Below, piece after piece: positions 43,516-52,492 of a DNA stretch of 64,000 nt. Source of the DNA: JARIHD01 sp963815935 (GTDB lineage: Bacteria > Patescibacteriota > Saccharimonadia > Saccharimonadales > UBA4665). The stretch is from assembly GCA_963815935.1 (NCBI GenBank), contig CAWFIL010000006.1, forward strand, positions 62,001 through 126,000, written 5' to 3'. The translations under genes and the position numbers were made by a program. The notes under the pieces were generated by a model that was given only the letters and a program-made list of their open reading frames with translations, was not told the DNA's origin and ran no database searches. The first letter of the stretch is position 1; the number at the start of each line of letters is the position of its first letter.

Positions 43516-44172
43516 TTATACGGAGGTGCGTGTTGGCACGGGTGCTTTGAGATCTACGGGTGTGGACTGTACGCCAATCTCGTTGAAAAATGTGGCCAGA
43601 GTATGTGTGGGCAAGCCAAGGATGGTATCATAATTGCCCTCGATTGAATCGATAAGAGTGTGGGCGCCGCTTTGTATGCCGTACGCTCCAGCCTTATCCC
43701 TCCAGTCGTTGCTGGCAATGTAGACATCGATTGCCGCTTGATCAAAGGGCTTAAAATGCACGATTGCCGTCTCGCAGCCTATGTAATGCTTGATAAGCCG
43801 TCCGTTATCCTTACCGGCTGTTAGGCGGACAAGTACCACCGATGACGTGACGGTGTTTGTCATGCCCGCTAGTATCTTGAGCATCTCACGAGCTTCAGTC
43901 TCATCGGCAGCTTTGCCGAGTTGTTTGCCGTCGATAGTTACGATGGTGTCTGAGCCAATGACCCAGGCACCTGGGTTGCGCTCGGCGACCCATAGGGCTT
44001 TGCCATAGCCCAACTCTTGCGAAACTTCTTCTGGGCTACGTGCACTATCGAGAATTTCCTCGTAGTCGCTGGGGATTATTTTGTACTGGCCAGTAAGGCC
44101 CATTTGATCTAATAGATCTTTGCGGCGTGGGGATTGGCTCGCCAAGATGAGTTGTGTGGTCGTATCTGTCAT
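43516..44172 (-). CDS. maf: Maf-family nucleoside triphosphate pyrophosphatase
   Basis: 218 residues. Maf signatures: ILASQSPRRKDLLDQMGL, WVIGSDTIVTIDGKQLGKAAD and KAGAYGIQSGAHTLIDSIEGNYDTILGLP. These enzymes remove non-canonical nucleotides (dTTP/UTP or m7GTP-type activity depending on the subgroup). TACTAT ends 8 bases before the ATG. Confidence 0.92.
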   Translation of the reverse strand: MTDTTTQLILASQSPRRKDLLDQMGLTGQYKIIPSDYEEILDSARSPEEVSQELGYGKALWVAERNPGAWVIGSDTIVTIDGKQLGKAADETEAREMLKILAGMTNTVTSSVVLVRLTAGKDNGRLIKHYIGCETAIVHFKPFDQAAIDVYIASNDWRDKAGAYGIQSGAHTLIDSIEGNYDTILGLPTHTLATFFNEIGVQSTPVDLKAPVPTRTSV

Positions 44173-44217
44173 TGCTTCTAATAGTACCCCAAATAGTTAT
44201 AAAAAATAATTAGCAAG

Positions 44218-44661
44218 TTACGGCTTTGCGGTATACGTCCCCACCGCATGAGCGACGGCGATTACATGACCGGCTATAGCGGCATCGAGATCTTTGCGCG
44301 TTGCCCCAGGGGATAAGTTTAAGATTTTGTCGAGGGCAAGTAGCCTAAAGTAGTAGTGATGCGTCCCCGTGGGCGGCTGTGGCCCATTGTAGCCAGCGTT
44401 GCCGAAATCGTTAGCGCCCACTTTGGCGGTTGGTGGTATGTTATCTTCGGCAATTTGGTATGTATCTGACGGCATGTCGTAGAGTAGCCAGTGCGTAAAT
44501 GTGCCGCCTGGCGCATCGGGGTCGTCCATAATCAGAGCTAGGCTTTGCGCGACGGTAGGTACCTGCGAAAAGGTAAGTGCTGGGCTTGTGTTCCTCCCCA
44601 TTGGCGTGTGTTCAGGAAGAATTTGACCGTGGGCATCAATTGCAGCGCTGACTATGTTCAT
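44218..44661 (-). CDS. YbhB/YbcL (PEBP, Raf-kinase-inhibitor-like) protein
   Basis: 147 residues from ATG 44661. Family motifs: GRNTSPALTFSQVPTVAQSLALIMDDPDAPGGTFTHWLLYDMP, GYNGPQPPTGTHHYYFRLLALD. Function in bacteria unknown. The frame extends upstream, but that part is not PEBP-like and a TATCAT box lies 10 bases before the chosen ATG. Divergent from the kinase gene, with only 80 bases between. Confidence 0.9.
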   Translation of the reverse strand: MNIVSAAIDAHGQILPEHTPMGRNTSPALTFSQVPTVAQSLALIMDDPDAPGGTFTHWLLYDMPSDTYQIAEDNIPPTAKVGANDFGNAGYNGPQPPTGTHHYYFRLLALDKILNLSPGATRKDLDAAIAGHVIAVAHAVGTYTAKP

Positions 44662-44740
44662 AACACTCTTAATGATATCAGAAGAACGCAATGCAGCAGG
44701 CGAGCCAAACCCACGGCGCAAATGGTATACTCACAGCACG

Positions 44741-45277
44741 ATGAAGCCACTACTAGTACTTGTAAGCGGGGCGCCTGGATCGGGCAAGACAACCTTTGCC
44801 CGACAGCTCGCCGAACAGATGCGTATTTTGCACATCGAACGTGACCGCGCCTTTGATGCCATGCTCTATACGTTGGGGCCGGATTTTAGCAGAGAAAAAC
44901 AAGGCATACCGCGGTTTTACGCATTGCTTGCGGAAACACTAAAGCTAGACGTGAGCCTAGTTGTTGATGCAACCCTTTACCGCGGCAAATCCGAGGTCGA
45001 CATTTTGCTTTTACACGAGTTAGCCACCCTGGTAAACGTGCACTGTCGCGCTAGTAATGAGCATCAGCGCTTTTATGAACGTGAGGTTGCCAGGACTGGC
45101 GGAGTGCCCGACTGGCTACCGGCGCATATGCCCAAACTTGACCAGATTTATGAGTGCGTGCGCGACCCCCTGGATCTTGGCTGCCCATGTATTGAAGTTA
45201 ACACGACAGATAACTACCGGCCATCAATAGCTGAGGTTATAGCCAAACTTTCTATTGTGGTCGCAGCACGCCAATAG
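44741..45277 (+). CDS. P-loop kinase-like ATPase
   Basis: 178 residues. Walker A SGAPGSGKTTFARQLAEQ, a DRAFDAML region, LVVDATLYRGKSEV, and a lid-like ERFYEREVARTG. Such small AAA-type kinases resemble the polynucleotide/zeta-toxin/chloramphenicol phosphotransferase group; the substrate is unknown. The start at 44741 has TATACT with an upstream TG 9 bases before it. Confidence 0.7.
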   Translation: MKPLLVLVSGAPGSGKTTFARQLAEQMRILHIERDRAFDAMLYTLGPDFSREKQGIPRFYALLAETLKLDVSLVVDATLYRGKSEVDILLLHELATLVNVHCRASNEHQRFYEREVARTGGVPDWLPAHMPKLDQIYECVRDPLDLGCPCIEVNTTDNYRPSIAEVIAKLSIVVAARQ

Positions 45278-45280
45278 TAC

Positions 45281-46210
45281 TTATGTGTTTTTGGCGGCAC
45301 CTTCACCGTTGAGGTTGTGGCCACCAAACTTGTTGCGCTGGGCTGCCACAACTTTGGTGGCAAAGTTGGTTTCGCCCTGCTGACTCTTTACTCGCACATC
45401 AAAGGCGGCTTGGATGGAGGGCAGTTCTATGTGCATTTCTTTAGCTGCTTCGAGCGTCCAGCGGGCTTCGCCGCTTTCGGCTACGTAACCAGTAACGCCG
45501 TCAAGCTCCGGGTTTTCTTGCAGAGCGTCGCGACTTAGCTCGGTTAGCCACGATGTAATCACGCTGTGGTGCTGCCACAGGTCGGCAGCCTTAGCTAGGT
45601 CTAGGCTTTTGTAGGGGCCATCGTGCAGCATACGAAAGCCTTCACCGAGCGACTCCATCATGCCGTACTCTATGGCATTGTGGGCCATCTTGACGAAGTG
45701 CCCGGCGCCGCTGGGACCGAAGTGGCTGTACATACCACCGGGCTGTACTAGGGTCTTGAGAGCCGGCTCCAGCACGGCAAAGGCCTCTGTGCTGTCGCCG
45801 CCGCACATTAGGGGAAAACCGTTCTGATAACCCCAAACGCCGCCTGATACCCCAACATCGAGCAGCTGGCAGCCAGCTGCGGCAACTTTTTCGCTCAGCT
45901 TTTTGGTACTGCGGAAGTCGGAGTTGCCGCCATCAATAAGAATCGAACCTTTCGGCACGATTGCGAGCCACTCGTCCATTTGGCTATCGACAATCTCGGC
46001 GGGTAGCATTACCCAAATAACGGCTTGATCGCTGCTGAACTCGCGCAAGACGTCAGCCTTTTCGTAGGCTTTAACAGCACCATAGGCGACAGCTTCGTCG
46101 ATTGGCTCATGGCTGCGGTTGTGGGCGATAACCGTGTGTTCACCGCTTTCGGCCAGTTTGCGGGCAATCTGCATGCCCATGCGGCCCAATCCGTGAATTG
46201 CTATTTTCAT
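45281..46210 (-). CDS. gnd: 6-phosphogluconate dehydrogenase (short, YqeC-type)
   Basis: 309 residues: oxidative decarboxylation of 6-phosphogluconate to ribulose 5-phosphate. NAD(P)-binding start KIAIHGLGRMGMQIARKLAESG, HNRS, GSILIDGGNSDFRSTKK, LDVGVSGGVWGYQNGFPLMCGGD, HFGPSGAGHFVKMAHNAIEYGMMES with the catalytic Lys. The short form is common in bacteria lacking the C-terminal tail. It is 2 bases downstream of pgl. Confidence 0.92.
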   Translation of the reverse strand: MKIAIHGLGRMGMQIARKLAESGEHTVIAHNRSHEPIDEAVAYGAVKAYEKADVLREFSSDQAVIWVMLPAEIVDSQMDEWLAIVPKGSILIDGGNSDFRSTKKLSEKVAAAGCQLLDVGVSGGVWGYQNGFPLMCGGDSTEAFAVLEPALKTLVQPGGMYSHFGPSGAGHFVKMAHNAIEYGMMESLGEGFRMLHDGPYKSLDLAKAADLWQHHSVITSWLTELSRDALQENPELDGVTGYVAESGEARWTLEAAKEMHIELPSIQAAFDVRVKSQQGETNFATKVVAAQRNKFGGHNLNGEGAAKNT

Positions 46211-46212
46211 AC

Positions 46213-46893
46213 CTATCCCTCGCTTTCTATAAAGTCATTGTATATGTATACTTCTGGGATTTCGTTGAGAAGCAAGGCAGGTAACTTACTGAATGGCTCG
46301 GTATATTTGTGCAGCCGTTCCGAAGCTTCCTGCTTGTTGTCGCCAAAGGCTGGCACAAACGCAACCGAGATCATTTTGAGCGCTTTGGGAGTAAGGGTCA
46401 TGCGCGTATAGTCGCTCCACTTGTACCCCACGACAAGTTCGTCTGTGTCTTCGGTGACCGGGGAATCAGGTAGGATGCCAGCAACGTGTCCATCTGGTCC
46501 AAGGCCGAACTGACCGACTATCGCGCCGGCGTTGGTGAGAGCGGTCGTGGCAATCTCGTTATAAAAGGCGACCGTTTCATCTAGGGGCTTGTCTTGTACC
46601 AGTACGTCGATCCAAGTGGCAATGCCCGGGTCGAACCCGGCTTCGCGCAGTTGTTGGGTGTTGCTGTCTTTGTGTCCGGCTTCGCCATAGCGCTCATCCA
46701 TGGGCAAAATAGCCAGACCACCAAGACGCTCACCACAGTGGTCACGTAGCTTATCCATAACCGTGACCTCGATAGCTATATTAGAGCCGCCACTAACCAG
46801 CCACAGCACCCGTTTGCCGGCAAATAGCTCGTTACATATCTGTGTCACGATAGCCTGCGTGGCCTGCTGCTGGTTCTCCCTCAGAAATTGCAT
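46213..46893 (-). CDS. pgl: 6-phosphogluconolactonase
   Basis: 226 residues. LWLVSGGSNIAIEVTVMDKL, AILPMDERYGEAGHKDSNTQQL and FGLGPDGHVAGILPDSP are typical of the DevB/SOL family. It hydrolyses the lactone before the Gnd step; a glucose-6-phosphate dehydrogenase gene is not in the window. The start at 46893 has TATACT with an upstream TG 9 bases before it. Confidence 0.88.
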   Translation of the reverse strand: MQFLRENQQQATQAIVTQICNELFAGKRVLWLVSGGSNIAIEVTVMDKLRDHCGERLGGLAILPMDERYGEAGHKDSNTQQLREAGFDPGIATWIDVLVQDKPLDETVAFYNEIATTALTNAGAIVGQFGLGPDGHVAGILPDSPVTEDTDELVVGYKWSDYTRMTLTPKALKMISVAFVPAFGDNKQEASERLHKYTEPFSKLPALLLNEIPEVYIYNDFIESEG

Positions 46894-46979
46894 ACTCACC
46901 TGAGTATAGCACCATCTTCGCATACCCAATTGTACAATCCTGCTCGTGTGAGCAGTGCTCTACAAAGGGGTGTGCGGAC

Positions 46980-47026
46980 GGCGGCGTGGTAGTGATGGAG
47001 GTGTTCTCCGGTTGTACCACGCCGCC
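46980..47026 (-). other. Long hairpin after the large GC-rich gene
   Basis: GGCGGCGTGGTA (46980-46991) pairs with TACCACGCCGCC (47015-47026) around a 23-base loop, 45 bases after the stop. No T tract follows. Confidence 0.65.
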
Positions 47027-47070
47027 GCAGGCTGTGTATGTGTTATGCAGCCTTATGCACCTCTCGGCCC

Positions 47071-49110
47071 TTAACGGGCATTGCCATCACATCGTGCCCA
47101 GTTGGGCGAGTTCGGGTCGCTGCTGTACTTCAGCATGTAGCTGTCGCAGTACTCGATGCTCGAGCCGGGATGGGCTGGCATCTCGATGATCACTGAGTGC
47201 TTGTCGCCTGCGAGGGTGACGTAGCCGCCAAACGACTGGATTCGCTGATTCACTTCAGGCAGCAGGGTGATGGCGTGGCCATCCTTGTTGCTGACTGCTG
47301 TCTGGGTGGTGAACGAGACGGTCGACTTGGCGCTCGGTAGGAAACCCAGGCCGCCCTTGATGGTGCACCAGGTGAACGTGCCGCTGTCGCGGTCGTTGGG
47401 GCAGGCTGCCGGACTCCAGGTGAACGTGCCCGTCGCATCGTTACCGATGACGATAGTCATGTCACCTGCTTTCCAGGTACCGATCAGGGACTTGTAGTTG
47501 CCCCAGTTGCCTCCGCTGGTGGCGGGTGCGGTGGTCGTGCTGTTGTCCTTTCCGGTTGAAGGCTGGGCGGTCGCACCGTTCCTGGTGAATGTTGCCGTGG
47601 GCGTCTTCACCTTGATGCTGTCGAACTGCGACGGCAGCTGGTCGAGCAGAGCGGCAGACGTCGTGTACAACGTCCCCTGGATCATCCCGGGGATGAGCTT
47701 CAGGTTGCTCAGCAGGTCGGCCAGAGCCCCCTTCAGGTCGATGGCACCGAAGATGTTGCCGAGGCAGTCGTGGGCTACGCCCGCAGCTGCGTTGATCCCG
47801 GCGTCATCGTAGGGCTGGTCGATGTTGTGGGCAGCGGCCATCGTGCAGTCGGACAGGTCATAGGTCTGGGCGACCCAGCTGCTGGCCTGTTCGATGGTCT
47901 TGCGCGACACGGTGGCACCGCTGACGATCTTCTCCAGGACGGTCTTGACGGCCGCCTTGGTAGCAGTAGCCTCCGGCGCCATGACGGACAGGGTAGCGAT
48001 ACCCATGTCGAATGCCAGGGCGTCGCTGTCGATGTCGATTGTCATGGTCGTCTGCTTCTGCAGATCGGCCGTGGCGGTGGCGGTGGAGATTGACGCACCG
48101 GACAGGTACATCCGGTTCTGGTTGGTCCAGTACAGGCTGCGAACTGCATCCTGCAGATTGGCTCCGTTGTTCCAGACGTCGTCCATGGTCAGGGTCATCC
48201 CCTTGGGCAGCTTGTCGCTGACCATTGGGAAGGCGAAGCCATTGCTAATCCGGACCCGGTCGACAGGAGCAGCGGTTTCCACGCAGCCCTTGAGCTTGTC
48301 GAACGGGCTGGTGAGCGAAACCGAGACATCCTTGCTGGTCTTGTCGCATTTCAACTCCGGCGGGGTGCCGGTGAGGTCGTTGACCAGCATGGCGGTGACT
48401 TTGGCCACGGCTTGAGTGAGCCACGACGCTACCGTAGTGAAGCTATCGATCGTGGTTTGGACGGCCTGGCCGGCAACCTTGATGAGGCTCTTGGCCGGGT
48501 CGAGTACGATCGCGCTGAACCACGAGAAGTGCGGTGCCCGGGCGGTGACCGTGTTGGTCTTGGGGTCCGCCTTGGCGTTCAGAATCGGCACCCACGACTG
48601 GAGATGCTGGTCGTAGACCGCCATGCCAACCTGCAGGGACGTCAGTCCTTTGGGGATGAGCGTGGGGTCGTACTTGAGCGTCACCGTGACCGTGTCGGCC
48701 TTGACCTGGTCGCTGATGTCCTGCTTACCGTCATTGAACGTGATGTCGACGGGGTCAGTCAGCGCCTTGAAGGCCATCTGCTTGTTCTGATTGATCGTGT
48801 CGGTGTACTGCTTGTCGACGTTGGTCCCGATGCTGGAGCTGTCCGGCAAGTCGCCGTTCAGCATGATCGAGCCGTCCTTGGTGACGTACTTGGGGTGGGT
48901 CGGGTAGTCGACGGAGATCGGCTGGTTGTGGGTACGGTTGTACCACTGCCATCCAAGAACGCCGCCGGCGCCGAGACCTGCACCGATGAGCACGAGCACC
49001 AGTACGAACGCGATGATCGGGCCGAAGAAACTGCCCTGAGGCTGCGGTCGCGGTTGCGGCCTACGCTGAGGGCTGTCTCCTCCGCCAACTGCGCCTGTTT
49101 GCTGGGACAT
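47071..49110 (-). CDS. Large GC-rich gene for a membrane-anchored surface protein
   Basis: 679 residues, family not recognised. A Pro/Arg/Gln-rich cytoplasmic start (PQRRPQPRPQPQG) leads to one membrane segment (FGPIIAFVLVLVLIGAGLGAGGVLGW, about residues 29-54). The outside part has a beta-rich domain (TVTVTLKYDPTLIPKGLTSLQVGMAVYD), a helical middle, a Ser/Thr-rich linker (TAQPSTGKDNSTTTAPATSG) and a C-terminal beta domain with three cysteines (SPAACPND, TWCTIKG, EYCDSYM). The start at 49110 has AAGGTGAG upstream. Strongly GC-rich codons, 3' hairpin. Confidence 0.75.
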   Translation of the reverse strand: MSQQTGAVGGGDSPQRRPQPRPQPQGSFFGPIIAFVLVLVLIGAGLGAGGVLGWQWYNRTHNQPISVDYPTHPKYVTKDGSIMLNGDLPDSSSIGTNVDKQYTDTINQNKQMAFKALTDPVDITFNDGKQDISDQVKADTVTVTLKYDPTLIPKGLTSLQVGMAVYDQHLQSWVPILNAKADPKTNTVTARAPHFSWFSAIVLDPAKSLIKVAGQAVQTTIDSFTTVASWLTQAVAKVTAMLVNDLTGTPPELKCDKTSKDVSVSLTSPFDKLKGCVETAAPVDRVRISNGFAFPMVSDKLPKGMTLTMDDVWNNGANLQDAVRSLYWTNQNRMYLSGASISTATATADLQKQTTMTIDIDSDALAFDMGIATLSVMAPEATATKAAVKTVLEKIVSGATVSRKTIEQASSWVAQTYDLSDCTMAAAHNIDQPYDDAGINAAAGVAHDCLGNIFGAIDLKGALADLLSNLKLIPGMIQGTLYTTSAALLDQLPSQFDSIKVKTPTATFTRNGATAQPSTGKDNSTTTAPATSGGNWGNYKSLIGTWKAGDMTIVIGNDATGTFTWSPAACPNDRDSGTFTWCTIKGGLGFLPSAKSTVSFTTQTAVSNKDGHAITLLPEVNQRIQSFGGYVTLAGDKHSVIIEMPAHPGSSIEYCDSYMLKYSSDPNSPNWARCDGNAR

Positions 49111-49342
49111 GGGATTTCTCACCTTCTGGTAAAAAACTGCGATGGATGGAGGTGCAACAAAGAAGACGATCTTCTATGTCATGTATATTTTACAATATTT
49201 TAGCATAATTTGCTAGGCCTAGATGGTTCACAGTGATTCGCTGATGGTTTGCCCCGGGCGTTTCGTCCCTGACCGTGCCTATACCGCGCTGAGCGATTTG
49301 GCCCTAACTATTTTATGCGCGTTGGCATATACTGGCTGGATT

Positions 49343-49969
49343 ATGCCAGAATTACGCAAACCAACTGCCTATACCGAACTATGGTCAGCCCAGATGGAGC
49401 TGCCAATAACCACAACGCCTCAACGAGTGCGAGAAGTTGTCGCTCGTTATGCCTACGAATCGGGTATTTCGGTCGTCGGCCATTTTATACGAACGCCAGC
49501 CGCGCTAACGCTGCTGCGGATACCAGAGTCGAATGCAGAGTACCGTGTACCGGACGTTGACGAGTGTGAGTTGAGCTTGGAGTCGCTGGCGCGATTCTTG
49601 CGCGCCGACCGGGTAGAGCGAGAAATCGTGCCGCCGGATACATTACATTGTATGATGGATATTCGCCGCGGAGGCCATAGGGCTATGAGTTGGTTCTCGG
49701 CGCTCTCAACATTTGAACGGCCAAACATTGAGGGCTACAGCATGCATCCGGCAGATATAATTGCAGCTCGCGTTGAACCAAATGGCTATGCCCGGCAATA
49801 CGAGAGCTTTGCGGCGGCAATGACGCTGCCGCACACCGAGCAGGGTATTGTGGCTATACACGATATGGGTCTAGACGGACAACAGGTTGGCTACGCGATC
49901 TCGTATGGGCCATGCCAAGAGTTTCCGGAAGGGCGTACCGAGCTATATGAGACAGATTATATGATGTAG
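49343..49969 (+). CDS. Hypothetical protein
   Basis: 208 residues, not recognised. Start taken at ATG 49343 because TATACT ends 9 bases before it; the open frame starts earlier but has no sensible start site. Soluble, mixed alpha/beta (PQRVREVVARYAYESGISVVGHFIRTP, ECELSLESLARFLRADRVERE). It ends 10 bases before the convergent helical-repeat gene. Confidence 0.6.
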   Translation: MPELRKPTAYTELWSAQMELPITTTPQRVREVVARYAYESGISVVGHFIRTPAALTLLRIPESNAEYRVPDVDECELSLESLARFLRADRVEREIVPPDTLHCMMDIRRGGHRAMSWFSALSTFERPNIEGYSMHPADIIAARVEPNGYARQYESFAAAMTLPHTEQGIVAIHDMGLDGQQVGYAISYGPCQEFPEGRTELYETDYMM

Positions 49970-49979
49970 CTGGCGGGCG

Positions 49980-51386
49980 CTACGCTGAAGCAGAAGTCGC
50001 ATGTGCTACGCCGACTAGCGCACGCACTCTCTCAATGGGTTCTATTATAAGGTCGATAAGACTGAGGGAGGTCTGCGGGGCAGTGTTGGCTGTAAGTTTT
50101 GCCAGCTCGGCCATGCAGCGGTCGCGAAGCTCGGCTTTTTGGGCCGCGATATCGCTCAAATGTGTGGCTGGGTCGATACCCAGTAACTCCATCGCACGAT
50201 ATTCGGCATCACTAAGGCCATTCGCTTCGATTTGTAGCTCCTTGGAGCTTTTTTGACTGTACAGCCCATGCAGCTCCCAACAGATGAGCGGGACTGACTC
50301 GGTGTCGCATTCTAAGGAGGGGACGACATTGTTCCAACGCATATCGGTCCTGCCTATTCTGCTTACGAGACTGCCCGCCAAGGTAGACCTGCTATCCTTT
50401 AGGGCGGCCAATGCCAAGCTACGGTCGCCCATGTCACCGGTAATAGAATACAGCTGGGTATATACTGCTGCTTGGTCATAGGCAAAAGCAGCGGTGGGTT
50501 CGCCGGCCAACTGTCGTGCAACATCTGTACGCCCTTGTCGGGCCAGAACCAGCGCGCCGCGTATTTCTAGCTCTCTGGTATCGAGCTCTGGTGCACAGCC
50601 AAATCGTCCGCACGATCCGTCGCAGTTGGCAACCGAGCCAATGTTTTCACGCACTTCAGCCAGCAGGCCACCAACCAGTGCGGTGTGACTCGGGAAGCGC
50701 GCCGCCTGCGCAATTTGGACGCATGCCGAGCTGCGCCAGTAAGGATCACCAATCCAATTCTTGGCCCGTATAGCCATAGAAAGACGCCCACCATTAGCAT
50801 ATGCGTAAGACACGGCGTTGTAGCGCCCATCAATCTTTTGCTGGCTTGGCTCCAAGGACATGCTTTCTGCAAACAACATTCCGGCAGGCGTCCGAGCATC
50901 AAATAGCCCTACTCCGTACGCTGCCAGGCCGTTCAGATATTGGGAGACTGCGAATGGCTGCCGTTGCTGTTTCGACCGAGCATTGTTAAGGACTGGCATG
51001 AAGTCTAGCCAAAGGAACTGGTTATCCGTGCCCGCATAGCCGTTCTCTAGCAGATGGGTTATGGCTCTGACTGCCACACCTCGGTTTGCGTAGTTTAGCT
51101 TGTTGACCACTTGCTCTGCGGATGCGAATAACTTTTGGCTTGCCAACGCCTCCACGAGCGAAAATGCGTGACTGAGCTTATTGGGCTCTACTCCGTCTGG
51201 ACTTTCGGCAGCATCGGCAACAATCTCGTCTAGTGCGGCGAGCGCAAAGTCGCTCATCTCTTGGTCGTTCTCGGAGATTAAAACATTTAGCATTCGCAGG
51301 CGGAGCGTAGGATCGCTCTCGGCCAGTGCGCTCATTCTGGCTTCGGCTAGAAGATGGTGTGTGTCGGGTTGGTGGCTATATTCCAT
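49980..51386 (-). CDS. Helical-repeat protein next to the ATP-grasp gene
   Basis: 468 residues. Repeated helix pairs of about 35 residues (LRLRMLNVLISENDQEMSDFALAALDEIV, SLVEALASQKLFASAEQVVNKL, YAYANGGRLSMAIRAKNWI, RGALVLARQGRTDVARQLAGEP) suggest a TPR/HEAT-like superhelix. Two CxxxC-like clusters (NCDGSCGRFGC) lie near residue 255. The start at 51386 is set by TATACT ending 6 bases upstream. Family unknown; it lies directly downstream of the ligase gene but has its own promoter. Confidence 0.65.
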   Translation of the reverse strand: MEYSHQPDTHHLLAEARMSALAESDPTLRLRMLNVLISENDQEMSDFALAALDEIVADAAESPDGVEPNKLSHAFSLVEALASQKLFASAEQVVNKLNYANRGVAVRAITHLLENGYAGTDNQFLWLDFMPVLNNARSKQQRQPFAVSQYLNGLAAYGVGLFDARTPAGMLFAESMSLEPSQQKIDGRYNAVSYAYANGGRLSMAIRAKNWIGDPYWRSSACVQIAQAARFPSHTALVGGLLAEVRENIGSVANCDGSCGRFGCAPELDTRELEIRGALVLARQGRTDVARQLAGEPTAAFAYDQAAVYTQLYSITGDMGDRSLALAALKDSRSTLAGSLVSRIGRTDMRWNNVVPSLECDTESVPLICWELHGLYSQKSSKELQIEANGLSDAEYRAMELLGIDPATHLSDIAAQKAELRDRCMAELAKLTANTAPQTSLSLIDLIIEPIERVRALVGVAHATSASA

Positions 51387-51464
51387 ACCGAAAGTATACG
51401 ATACGTCCGGCAACTTGTTCGGTTAAGGCTCCACATTACCGAGGCCGAAGGTGTCTGGTCCGTG

Positions 51465-52436
51465 CTACTTATTGCTCAGTAAATCTGCCATGGCTTTGCC
51501 TATTGGCTGGCCTGTTGCGTCTTCTACAAACGCCCACTGGCCATTGGGATTGTTCTCTATAAACCACAGTTTGCCGGACGTATCCATGATAAGATCGATA
51601 GCGCCATAGCGCAGACCCATGCCCCTGGTATGCTCAATGCACATTTGGGCTATCTCATCGGGGAAGTCGGCATATGCCTCGATCTGCATTTTGCCTTGGT
51701 AGTGCCCTACTCGCCAGTCGCGTACCTTGGAATCCTGGTCAAGATTAGAAGTACGAATCATCGCTGCAAATACTTTCTCCCCAATAACTGTGACGCGTAC
51801 ATCGAACGCTGTTTTGATGTACTGCTGAAAAATTGAAGGCGCGAGATGGAGGTTGGTTAAGTCCGGCATAGTATTGACGCTAATTTCGGTCGTCAAAAAA
51901 CTTTTCCGAACGTCTTTAAACGCCGGTGAGTAGGCCAGGTGGGCTTTGACTATACAGCGGCCCTGCTGCTCAACAAAGTCTCTCGCCTTGGCAGGGTTAG
52001 ATGTCATTAACGTGCGTGGTGTATTAAACCCCACCTGCGCAGCAACCTCTAACTGCCAAGCTTTGCTGTTTGCCTTGCGCAGCGCATAGTAATCCGAAAC
52101 CCATATAGCGTTTTGTAAGCAACTCAACACCTGCGCAGCGTGGTATTGCATGGCGGTAAGCGAATAAGTCTCAAGCTCTTCTGGCACATTGAGGTCTTCT
52201 CGCTGAACTTCCCCTGGCTTGCGATACCAAATACCGGTGACGGCATCGAGCCGACGGCCATTGTAACTAACGGCCATTTTGTCACCCTCAAGCTGGTAGG
52301 ACAGCTCGGCCCCATCAAGGAGCGACCGGGGGTCAACAACTATCATCTGATGTTTCAAATGTCGTTGGACAAAAGGAAGGTGAGCGTCTTGCGGGTCGGT
52401 AATGACGACAATCTGCGGCGTACGTTTTGTGGGCAT
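51465..52436 (-). CDS. ATP-grasp peptide ligase of the MvdD/graspetide-synthetase type
   Basis: 323 residues. The order of motifs matches RiPP ATP-grasp ligases that form ester or amide rings: N-terminal IVVITDPQDAHLPFVQ, AVTGIWYRKPGE, KANSKAWQLEVAAQVGFNTPRTLMTSNPAKARDF, IVKAHLAYSP, FQQYIKTAFDVRVTVIGEKVFAAMIRTSN, and the metal/ATP end LRYGAIDLIMD...FIENNPNGQWAFVEDATGQPI. The WYRKP and ENNPNGQW motifs are typical of the MvdC/MvdD group rather than of RimK. It lies 56 bases after a small Thr/Asp-rich gene, the expected place for a synthetase. A plain RimK-like role is the alternative. Confidence 0.8.
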   Translation of the reverse strand: MPTKRTPQIVVITDPQDAHLPFVQRHLKHQMIVVDPRSLLDGAELSYQLEGDKMAVSYNGRRLDAVTGIWYRKPGEVQREDLNVPEELETYSLTAMQYHAAQVLSCLQNAIWVSDYYALRKANSKAWQLEVAAQVGFNTPRTLMTSNPAKARDFVEQQGRCIVKAHLAYSPAFKDVRKSFLTTEISVNTMPDLTNLHLAPSIFQQYIKTAFDVRVTVIGEKVFAAMIRTSNLDQDSKVRDWRVGHYQGKMQIEAYADFPDEIAQMCIEHTRGMGLRYGAIDLIMDTSGKLWFIENNPNGQWAFVEDATGQPIGKAMADLLSNK

Positions 52437-52492
52437 AACTAAAAAAACCTCAAAATTGACTGGATTGGGTTAGCAATAGTAGTCGGTGCTGA

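Noticed and set aside
48412..49203. A 263-codon plus-strand frame over the large surface-protein gene
   Set aside because: No start site or recognisable domain; the minus-strand gene has a membrane anchor, a Shine-Dalgarno site and consistent codons over 2 kb.
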